Shown here piece after piece: positions 1 through 6,900 of a DNA stretch of 7,211 nucleotides. Numbering within the stretch: the first letter of the stretch is position 1; each line of letters begins with the position of its first letter. The notes under the pieces are model-generated. The model did not search any database. It had not been told where the DNA came from and saw nothing but the letters and a program-made list of their open reading frames with translations. Source of the stretch: Gammaproteobacteria bacterium (GTDB lineage: Bacteria; Pseudomonadota; Gammaproteobacteria; UBA6429; Thiohalophilaceae); NCBI GenBank assembly GCA_030593785.1, contig JAUVGM010000115.1:1-7211 (forward strand), given 5' to 3'. A program made the position numbers and the translations under genes.

Positions 1-293
1 TTTATAGCAATAGTTTTAAAAATGGCATCTTATTAATTAAGTTAGATGAGACTGTGATTGAGCAACTATTTAATGATGTTGTGGCTAACGAAGGTTATGA
101 ATTAAATGTTGATTTAGAAAATCAAACGATTACTAAAGCCGATGATAGTGTAATCAAATTTGATGTTGATGAATTTCGTAAACATCGTTTGTTAAATGGT
201 TTAGATGATATTGGTTTAACCATGAAACATGTTGATGACATCAAAGCATACGAACAACGCCGTAGTGCAGAAGCGCCATGGTTGTTTAACTAA
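1..293 (+). CDS. leuD: 3-isopropylmalate dehydratase small subunit, C-terminal part (5' end cut by window)
   Basis: LeuD is the small subunit of isopropylmalate isomerase. With the iron-sulfur subunit LeuC it converts 2-isopropylmalate to 3-isopropylmalate in cytoplasmic leucine synthesis. The reading frame is open from base 3 and gives 96 residues to the TAA at 291-293, about half of a normal protein of roughly 200 residues. A GTG at 54 could look like a start, but the frame continues upstream with YSNSFKNGILLIKL, a well-conserved LeuD stretch, so this is an internal valine and the gene begins outside the window. Further family hallmarks are the segment FRKHRLLNGLDDIGLT, which matches the typical FRR(H)xxxNGLDxIGLT of LeuD, and the end YEQRRSAEAPWLFN. 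leuB follows on the same strand after 164 bp, as expected for a leuCDB cluster; leuC probably lies just upstream. Confidence 0.95.
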   Translation, partial: YSNSFKNGILLIKLDETVIEQLFNDVVANEGYELNVDLENQTITKADDSVIKFDVDEFRKHRLLNGLDDIGLTMKHVDDIKAYEQRRSAEAPWLFN

Positions 294-302
294 TTAATGA
301 TT

Positions 303-329
303 GGGCAAACATAAAATCATTTATTGCCC
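303..329. repeat. small bulged hairpin after leuD
   Basis: GGGCAA at 303-308 pairs with TTGCCC at 324-329. After a three-base bulge, TAAA at 312-315 pairs with TTTA at 320-323 around a four-base loop. No U-tract follows, so it does not look like a working intrinsic terminator. It could be an RNA stability or processing element between leuD and leuB, or chance. Confidence 0.35.
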
Positions 330-341
330 CTGACTATATAT

Positions 342-428
342 TGTAGGTCGGGCTCGTAGTGCCCTCATCTAAAATAGATAAGAGGGTATTCAGCCCGACA
401 GCTGCGTCAGATTAAAATCTGACCTACA
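342..428. repeat. REP/MITE-like nested inverted-repeat element between leuD and leuB
   Basis: An 87-bp non-coding element bounded by TGTAGGTC (342-349) and its exact reverse complement GACCTACA (421-428). Inside, TCGGGCT (348-354) pairs with AGCCCGA (392-398), and within that CCCTC/GAGGG (362-366/382-386) and ATCT/AGAT (367-370/376-379) continue a long arm. A second perfect hairpin has arms GTCAGATT (406-413) and AATCTGAC (416-423). Together these give a three-way junction: closing helix 342-347/423-428, arm A 348-398, arm B 407-422. The GTAGGTCGGG-type ends resemble repetitive extragenic palindromes dispersed in many proteobacterial genomes, some mobilised by REP-associated tyrosine transposases. 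No transposase is in the window, so this would be a passive copy. It lies inside the probable leu operon and could affect leuD/leuB mRNA stability. Confidence 0.7.
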
Positions 429-457
429 TTTGAATATTTAATAATGGATAAAAAATT

Positions 458-1528
458 ATGACGAAAAAAATTGCAGTTCTACCTGGTGATGGTATTGGAC
501 AAGAGATTATTGCTGAAGCAGTTAAAGTAATTGAAGCATTAAAAGCGGATGGCCTTGATGTTGAAATGGAACATGGTCTAGTCGGTGGTACGGCTTACGA
601 TGAAACCGGTTCACCATTACCAGAAGCTACTCTAAAGCTTGCTAAAGAATCCGATGCGATTCTTCTTGGTGCGGTAGGTGGTTATAAATGGGAGTCATTG
701 GATATTGCAGTACGACCTGAGAAAGGTTTATTAGGTTTACGTGCAGAGTTAGATTTGTTTGCTAACTTACGACCTGCGATTCTTTACCCACAACTTGCTG
801 ATGCATCAACACTTAAACCTGAAGTAGTTTCAGGTTTAGATATTATGATCGTACGTGAGTTAACGGGTGGTATTTATTTTGGTGAACCACGTGGTGTACG
901 CATTTTAGAAAATGGTGAACGTCAGGGTTATAACACGTTAGTTTATAAAGAGTCTGAAGTGAAACGCATTGCAGAAGTTGCATTTGATATTGCACGTAAA
1001 CGTGATAGCCGAGTTTGTTCTGTTGATAAAGCAAACGTTTTAGAAGTAACAGAAATGTGGCGTGATGTTGTGAATGAATTGCATGAAGATAATGAAGATA
1101 TTGAGTTATCACACATGTACGTTGATAACGCGGCAATGCAATTAGTGCGCGCACCAAAACAGTTTGACGTCATGGTAACAACAAATATGTTTGGCGACAT
1201 TCTTTCTGATTGTGCAGCAATGTTAACTGGTTCAATCGGCATGTTACCTTCAGCGTCATTAAACGCAAAAGGCCAGGGTATGTATGAACCTATTCATGGT
1301 TCTGCGCCTGATATAGTAGGGCAAAACGTAGCAAACCCATTAGCAACCATTTTATCGGTAGCAATGATGTTACGTTATTCATTAGATGAAAGCGCGATGG
1401 CAGATCGTATTGAGAAAGCAGTCGATAACGTTCTCGATCAAAAATTACGTACTGCAGATATTTATTCAGACGGCATGAAGCAAGTCAGCACATCAGAAAT
1501 GGGTGATGCTGTCGTCGCTGCACTATAA
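458..1528 (+). CDS. leuB: 3-isopropylmalate dehydrogenase
   Basis: LeuB oxidises and decarboxylates 3-isopropylmalate with NAD+ to 2-oxoisocaproate, the last specific step before transamination to leucine, as a cytoplasmic homodimer. The 356-residue protein has normal family length (about 345-365). The start PGDGIGQEI is the typical N-terminus. Residues matching the classical Thermus enzyme active site are all visible: Arg95 (GLRAE), Arg105 (NLRP), Arg133 and Tyr140 (RELTGGIYFG), Lys191 (VDKANVLE), Asp223, and Asp247 and Asp251 in the signature NMFGDILSD that binds the divalent metal. Asp285 in HGSAPDIVG is the residue associated with NAD rather than NADP preference. The ATG at 458 is preceded by only a weak Shine-Dalgarno-like GGAT (446-449). 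It follows leuD after a gap carrying the 342-428 repeat, and co-transcription is inferred. Confidence 0.98.
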   Translation: MTKKIAVLPGDGIGQEIIAEAVKVIEALKADGLDVEMEHGLVGGTAYDETGSPLPEATLKLAKESDAILLGAVGGYKWESLDIAVRPEKGLLGLRAELDLFANLRPAILYPQLADASTLKPEVVSGLDIMIVRELTGGIYFGEPRGVRILENGERQGYNTLVYKESEVKRIAEVAFDIARKRDSRVCSVDKANVLEVTEMWRDVVNELHEDNEDIELSHMYVDNAAMQLVRAPKQFDVMVTTNMFGDILSDCAAMLTGSIGMLPSASLNAKGQGMYEPIHGSAPDIVGQNVANPLATILSVAMMLRYSLDESAMADRIEKAVDNVLDQKLRTADIYSDGMKQVSTSEMGDAVVAAL

Positions 1529-1537
1529 ATAAATTTT

Positions 1538-1636
1538 GCCACTAAGGACACAAAGAACACCAAGTTTTAAAAATAGATTTTCTTATTTTTTTAAATTTCA
1601 ATGGTTTTTCTTCGTGTTCTTTGTGTACTTCGTGGC
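1538..1636. repeat. MITE-like imperfect inverted repeat with 9-bp periodic arms, between leuB and asd
   Basis: Two 27-bp arms (1538-1564 and 1610-1636) are inverted copies matching at 24 of 27 positions, separated by 45 bp of very AT-rich sequence that itself contains a weaker A/T hairpin (about 1566-1595). The left arm begins GCCACTAAGGAC and the right arm ends CTTCGTGGC. Each arm is built of three roughly 9-bp units: CACTAAGGA, CACAAAGAA, CACCAAG on the left, and on the other strand CACGAAGTA, CACAAAGAA, CACGAAG on the right. Such GCCAC..AAG..CACAAAGAACAC repeats are familiar as dispersed intergenic sequence in several bacterial groups, where they are often mistranslated as protein starts. 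No open frame of its own and no transposase is visible. It occupies most of the 144-bp leuB-asd gap. Confidence 0.75.
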
Positions 1637-1657
1637 TATATGTTTAAAAGTTTAAAT

Positions 1658-1663
1658 GAAGGA
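1658..1663 (+). promoter_or_regulatory. ribosome binding site deciding the asd start
   Basis: GAAGGA lies nine bases before the ATG at 1673. The in-frame ATG at 1601 sits inside the inverted repeat and has no comparable purine tract upstream, so this site supports the downstream start. Confidence 0.7.
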
Positions 1664-1672
1664 TATATTAAG

Positions 1673-2785
1673 ATGAAAAGAGTAGGGTTTGTAGGTTGGC
1701 GCGGAATGGTTGGTTCAGTACTGATGCAACGTATGCGCGAAGAAAATGATTTTAATGATATCGAACCTGTTTTTTTTACCACATCTCAAGCAGGACAAGC
1801 CGGTCCTAATGTAGGTAAAGACATACCCGCGTTAAAAGATGCAAATGACATCAACGAACTTAAAACGATGGATGTTATTGTTACTGCTCAGGGCGGTGAT
1901 TATACCAATGCAGTTTACAAAGACTTACGTAAGTCGGGTTGGGATGGTTATTGGATTGATGCGGCATCTTCATTACGCATGGTTGATGAAAGTATCATCG
2001 TACTTGATCCTGTTAACAAAGATGTGATCAAAGATGGTTTAGCTAACGGTGTTAAAACATTTGTTGGTGGTAACTGTACTGTCAGTTTAATGCTGATGGC
2101 CGTGGGTGGTTTATTCGAAAAAGATTTAGTTGAATGGATTACACCTATGACTTATCAAGCCGCATCAGGTGCGGGTGCTAAAAACATGCGTGAGTTAATT
2201 CGTCAAATGGGCGCGATTAACGATAACGTTAAAACAATGAATGAAGATCCTGCAACAGCAATTTTAGATATTGATAAAAGCGTGACAGACTTTATTCGTA
2301 GTGATGCATACCCAACAGAACAATGGCCTGCACCGTTGGCCGCAAGTTTAATTCCCTGGATTGATGTACCTCGTGATAGTGGTCAGACAAAAGAGGAATG
2401 GAAAGCGCAAGTTGAAACCAATAAAATTTTAGGTCGTTTAAGTAATCCTGTACCGATTGATGGTTTATGTGTACGTATTGGTGCAATGCGTTGTCACTCA
2501 CAAGCACTGACTGTTAAAATGAAACAGAATGTACCAATGGATGAAATTCATGATATTTTAGCCAGCCATAATGATTGGGTAAAAGTCGTTGCCAACGAAC
2601 CTGAAGTGACTATTAAAGAACTTACTCCTGCAGCAGTGACCGGTACGTTAACGGTTCCGGTAGGGCGCATGCGTAAACTTTCAATGGGTGATGATTACTT
2701 ATCAGCATTTACTGTTGGTGATCAATTGCTATGGGGTGCAGCAGAACCTTTACGTCGTATGTTACGAATTCTTTTAGAGAGTTAA
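1673..2785 (+). CDS. asd: aspartate-semialdehyde dehydrogenase (Gram-negative type)
   Basis: Asd reduces beta-aspartyl phosphate with NADPH to aspartate semialdehyde, the precursor of diaminopimelate/lysine, threonine and methionine, in the cytoplasm. From the ATG at 1673 the protein has 370 residues, close to the 367 of E. coli Asd. It opens with the coenzyme loop VGFVGWRGMVGSVL (G8, G11, G14). The catalytic cysteine is Cys135 in GGNCTVSLM, the active-site glutamine is Gln162 in TYQAASGAG, and the substrate-binding arginine and catalytic histidine are Arg268 and His275 in VRIGAMRCHS. KEEWK (240-244) supplies the other substrate-binding residues. The frame stays open back to an ATG at 1601, but the extra 24 residues are mostly encoded by the inverted repeat at 1538-1636 and are unlike Asd, and GAAGGA precedes the 1673 start. 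The next gene begins six bases after the stop. Confidence 0.97.
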   Translation: MKRVGFVGWRGMVGSVLMQRMREENDFNDIEPVFFTTSQAGQAGPNVGKDIPALKDANDINELKTMDVIVTAQGGDYTNAVYKDLRKSGWDGYWIDAASSLRMVDESIIVLDPVNKDVIKDGLANGVKTFVGGNCTVSLMLMAVGGLFEKDLVEWITPMTYQAASGAGAKNMRELIRQMGAINDNVKTMNEDPATAILDIDKSVTDFIRSDAYPTEQWPAPLAASLIPWIDVPRDSGQTKEEWKAQVETNKILGRLSNPVPIDGLCVRIGAMRCHSQALTVKMKQNVPMDEIHDILASHNDWVKVVANEPEVTIKELTPAAVTGTLTVPVGRMRKLSMGDDYLSAFTVGDQLLWGAAEPLRRMLRILLES

Positions 2786-2791
2786 AAATAA

Positions 2792-3814
2792 ATGATTAAA
2801 GAAGTAGATATAGCAATAGTCGGTGCATCCACTCAAGTTGCTGAAACATTACTTGAAGTTTTGGAAGAGCGAAAATTTCCAGTTGGACAAATTCATTTGC
2901 TTGATACGGAATCATCTTCAGGTACACGTTTAGAATTTGATGGTTACGCTTTAAAAATTGGTGATGTTCATTCTTTTGAATTTTCACAAGTACAAATTGC
3001 TTTTTTTGTTTCTACTGAAGAAGTATCAAAAGAGTTTGTAGAAAAAGCAGCAAGCCAGGGTTGTATCGTTATTGATCGCACACCTGCTTTTAGAATGGAT
3101 AAAGATGTTCCGCTTATTATTCCCGAAGTGAATGAAGATGCGATGGAGGGAGTTCATAAGCGAAAAATTATTTCATCACCAAGCTGTACCAGTATTCAAA
3201 TGTTATTGGCGTTAAAACCAATTTACGATGCCGTGGGTATTAAGCGCATTAATGTTTCAACCTATCAGTCTGTTTCCGGTTCAGGTAAAGATGCCGCTGA
3301 AGAATTAGCTTCACAAACAGCAGCCTTGTTAAATTTTCGTGATGTAAAATGTAAAACTTATCCAAAACAAATTGCATTTAATGTTTTACCGCAAGTCGGC
3401 GAGCTTCTTGATAACGGTTATACCGATGAAGAAATGAAGTTGCTTCATGAAACACAAAAGGTTTTAAATGATGAATCAATTTTGGTAAATGCGACTGCCG
3501 TGCGTGTACCTGTTTTTATAGGTCATGCGGCATCTGTTCATATTGAAACAAAAGAAAAAATTTCTGCTGAAAAGGTTCAGGACTTATTGCGACAAACAGA
3601 CGGGATTGAGCTGTTAAATGAGCAGCAGTCAGGTGGCTGGCCAACACCCGTAACGGAAGCTGCAGGTAATGATTCTGTTCATGTTGGACGAGTACGTGAG
3701 GATATTTCGGCTGAAAATGGAATAAACTTGTGGGTAGTGACTGATAATATGCGTAAAGGAGCAGCAACTAATGCTGTTCAAATAGCAGAAATTTTGGTAA
3801 AACTTTACATATAA
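2792..3814 (+). CDS. second aspartate-semialdehyde dehydrogenase family protein (USG-1/Asd2 type)
   Basis: A 340-residue cytoplasmic protein of the ASADH superfamily, of the shorter subclass found in Gram-positive bacteria, Vibrio Asd2 and the Usg proteins, not a recent copy of the upstream asd. ASADH positions are present with the same spacing as in the upstream enzyme: Cys132 in SPSCTSIQ, Gln159 in TYQSVSGSGKD, Arg238 and His245 in VRVPVFIGH, and TDEEMK at 211-216. The tail VGRVRED...NLWVVTDNMRKGAA resembles Usg proteins encoded beside fimV and truA. Oddities are the N-terminal loop IVGASTQVAE, where GATGAVG is usual, and IDRTPAFRMD where IDNSSAFRMD is usual. AGAGAG at 2776-2781 is a fair ribosome binding site, and the six-base gap from asd suggests co-transcription. 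It may be an active second ASADH, a dehydrogenase with altered coenzyme handling, or a non-catalytic homologue. I leave the symbol empty because usg and asd2 are both used. Confidence 0.88.
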   Translation: MIKEVDIAIVGASTQVAETLLEVLEERKFPVGQIHLLDTESSSGTRLEFDGYALKIGDVHSFEFSQVQIAFFVSTEEVSKEFVEKAASQGCIVIDRTPAFRMDKDVPLIIPEVNEDAMEGVHKRKIISSPSCTSIQMLLALKPIYDAVGIKRINVSTYQSVSGSGKDAAEELASQTAALLNFRDVKCKTYPKQIAFNVLPQVGELLDNGYTDEEMKLLHETQKVLNDESILVNATAVRVPVFIGHAASVHIETKEKISAEKVQDLLRQTDGIELLNEQQSGGWPTPVTEAAGNDSVHVGRVREDISAENGINLWVVTDNMRKGAATNAVQIAEILVKLYI

Positions 3815-3848
3815 GCTATAGTTACTGCATACTTATAAAGAATTTTCG

Positions 3849-3901
3849 AGCTATATTTAGGTAAGTTATTGAAAAATAAGAAAATACACCTAAATATGGC
3901 T
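3849..3901 (+). promoter_or_regulatory. 14-bp stem in the fimV leader
   Basis: AGCTATATTTAGGT (3849-3862) is complementary to ACCTAAATATGGCT (3888-3901) over all 14 positions if one U-G wobble is allowed, with a 25-base A-rich loop. The stem ends nine bases before the GAGGGA ribosome binding site of fimV. No U-tract follows, so a terminator is unlikely. It may be an RNA leader structure or a DNA operator. A poor promoter match (TTGAAA at 3869-3874, TAAATA at 3891-3896) lies within it and is not convincing. Confidence 0.4.
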
Positions 3902-3909
3902 GTTGCGTT

Positions 3910-3915
3910 GAGGGA
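3910..3915 (+). promoter_or_regulatory. ribosome binding site for fimV (first of two candidate starts)
   Basis: GAGGGA lies six bases before the ATG at 3922. A second in-frame ATG at 3940 has its own GGAGAG (3929-3934) five bases upstream, so initiation could occur at either codon. The upstream site is the stronger match and was used for the CDS. Confidence 0.6.
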
Positions 3916-3921
3916 CGCTAA

Positions 3922-6900
3922 ATGAAGTGGAGAGTTGTTATGCTGCGTAAGCTAGCCGTTTTTATTGTATCAGCTGGTCTAACGATGTCGCCTTTGTCGG
4001 TTCAGGCATTGGGATTTGGTGGAATTAAGTTAAAGTCATCTTTGAATGAAAAATTGAATGCAGAAGTTAGTCTGTTATCAGCAACTGCAAACGATGTTCA
4101 AAGCCTGACAATCAAGCTTGCGACGGAAGAAGCATTTTTGCGTTCTGGTATAGACCGAACTGCACTTCTTAATAAACTCAAGTTTAAAGTTAAGCAAGAT
4201 AATGACGGTGAATACTATATACATGTAACAACGTCAGAAAGCGTACGTGAACCCTTCATGAATTTCCTTTTGGAAATGAATTGGAAAAATGGTCGTATGC
4301 TTCGTGAATACACTATGTTGATTGACCCTCCTGGTCGTGCTCCAAAACAAATTGCTGAACCAGCACCTGTCATTGCAGAAACTATATCTCCAGAACCCGA
4401 AGTTGAATTTGAAGAGCCTGCTGCAGAAATTGAAGAGGCCACTCTATTTGTAGAACCTGTTGCCGAAATTGAAACAACTCCAGAAGTAGACTTTGAACCC
4501 TCTGCAATAATAGAAGAAGAGCCAGTGGCTGTTATTGAAGATGAGCCAGTAGCAGAAGAAGAACCGGTCGTTGCTGTAGAAGAGGAGGTTGCGGTTGAAG
4601 AAGAACCTGTTGCTGAAACTGAAGCCGTTATTGAGGTTGAGCCGGTTGCTGAAGTAGTTGAAGCAGAGCCTGCTGTAGAACCTGAAGTTGAAGAGGCTTT
4701 CGTAGGTGATGACATATGGCCTCGTATCCCATTAGCCGCTTATGGGGCTGATGATACAGCTGCTCCTGAAGAGCCTATGGTTACTGAAGTGGCAGAAGAA
4801 GAGGGCGAACTAGGTGATTTGGATTACGGAATCACCAAAGCAAACGATAATCTTTGGAATATTGCTGAAAAACTTCGTCAAGGTGATGATAGCGTCAGTG
4901 TTTATCAGGTCATGATGGCATTATTAAAAAGTAACCCGGATGCCTTTATTGATAATAACGTTCATCGTTTAAAAGTAGGTCACGTATTACGTATTGATGA
5001 TCCTACCGTTTTAACGTCCATTTCACGTAAAGAAGCTGCGAACTCTTTCATTGAGCAAACAGATAGCTGGAATAGTTATCGTCAACAAGTTGCTGAAGCT
5101 GCGGGTGTTCAACCCATTATGGCTGGTGAAGCGATGGCTGAAAGTGAAGCCGCTCCAACTGAAACGACGGGTGAATTAACTTTATCCTCGCCAGATGGAA
5201 AAAGCTTAACTACTGGTGGCGGTTCAAATGAAGAAACATTAAGTAATGATTTAGCGACTATGCAGGAACAATTGCGTCAGGCTAAATCGGATTCAGGCAC
5301 TATGCGTACACGCAATGTCGAATTAAATAACAAACTACAATCGCTTGAAGATGAACTTAACCGTTTACAACGTTCACTCTCTGTTAAAGATGATGAATTA
5401 GCAGCATTACAACAACAGCTTTCCAGTTTAGGTCAACAATCTGCTGTAGAAGCTCCACCTGTTGTAACTGAAGAACCAGCAAAACCTGAAGTTGCAGAAG
5501 AACCGGTACAACCAGAAGTGGCTGAGCCTGTTGTAGAAGAACCAGCAGCGCCAGAAGTTACAGAGCCTGTAGCAGAGGAACCAGCAACACCTGAAGTTGT
5601 AGAACCGGTCGCTGAAGTTCAACCTGAAGAACCCGCTGCTCCTGCTGCGGAACAGGGAATAATGGATACCGTTATGGGTATTCTTGCTTCAGTTGGTGGA
5701 ATCGTAGCGGGCCTGAATTTAGGTAGTGATTCACTACTCTTTATTGCTGCTCCTATCCTGCTGGTCTTATTAATTATTGTTGCCATTGTTATTAAACGTC
5801 GTCGTCAAGGTGATAACTTCCAGGAAAGTATTCTTACCGGTGCAGCAACCGCATCTGCTGCAGAAGGAGCTGGTACTGTAAGTGGTGATTCAACAACGTT
5901 CTCTGAAGAATCATCATTCCTGAGTGATTTTGCTATGAGTGGTGCAAGTGCGATTGAAGCAGACGATAGTGAAGTTGATCCTCTTACTGAAGCGGATGTA
6001 TTTATGGCATATGGTCGCTATGAAGCGGCAGAAGAGCGTTTAAATGAAGCGGTTCAGAACGAACCAGATCGTATGGAGCTTCGTGCTAAGTTACTTGAGT
6101 TACACCATGCAACTCAAAATAAAGATGCCTTTGAAGCTGCTGCAGAAGATTTCTATGCCAGCCTGGGTGGAACAGATAATCCTTTATGGGACAAAGTAGT
6201 TAGTATGGGTTCAGAGATTGCACCTGCAAATCCTTTATTCAATCAAGGTGGTGGTGCAGCAGATATTCCAGCCACTTCTGAAGTACCGGCCATTGATGAT
6301 CCGGGTATGGCGATGACAGATAGCCAGGTTATGGATATTGGTTTAGAAACAGGTGTATTTGCGGCTGCAGAATTAGGCGGTGCAACAGAAGCATCTGGTG
6401 ATGACATGGACTTCAACCTTGATCTTGGTGATATGGGTGAAAGTACAGCTGACGAACCTGATATGGATTTCAATCTTGATATTGGTGGTGATGCCTCAGC
6501 AGAAGAACCAGCAGCTGACCTTGATTTTAATCTTGATATGGGAACGACAGAGTCTGCTGATGAAGCAGTAACAGAAGATGTTGGACTTGATTTTAATTTA
6601 GATATTGGTGGTGATGATGCCGCAGCAGAAGAGCCTGCAGCCGATATGGATTTTAATCTTGATATGGGGACAACAGAGTCTGCCGATGCAGGCGGTTTAG
6701 ATTTTGACCTTGATATTGGTAGTGGAGAAACAGAAACAGAAACTGCAGATGCAGGTTTAGATTTTGATACAGGTGGTTCTGATGAAGGTTCATTAGATTT
6801 AAATCTTGATGCTTCTGATACTGCCGATGCAGATCTTGGTGGCGGCGATGAAGTGGGAACAAAATTAGATCTCGCGAAAGCCTATATTGATATGGGTGAT

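Noticed and set aside
54..293. A short gene starting at the GTG at 54
   Set aside because: The same frame is open to the window edge and encodes conserved LeuD residues before base 54, so this is the internal part of a truncated leuD.
303..329. Intrinsic terminator after leuD
   Set aside because: The stem has only six GC-containing pairs before a bulge, and no T-tract follows.
444..461. Five-codon mini-ORF (MDKKL) whose TGA overlaps the leuB ATG
   Set aside because: It has no ribosome binding site and no leucine codon cluster typical of an attenuator peptide; such a short overlap is expected by chance.
843..1242. Two antisense open frames opposite leuB
   Set aside because: They overlap each other and a fully conserved leuB, and resemble no known protein family.
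3869..3896. Sigma-70-like promoter for fimV (TTGAAA, 16-base spacer, TAAATA)
   Set aside because: The -10 box matches only half of the consensus and falls in the leader stem; AT-rich sequence gives many such matches.
4215..4715. Open frame of 166 codons on the - strand, rich in Ser, Thr, Gly and Ala
   Set aside because: It lies opposite the FimV N-terminal domain and Glu/Pro/Val linker. Its low-complexity composition is the antisense reading of GAA/GTT/CCA-type codons, with no recognisable domain.
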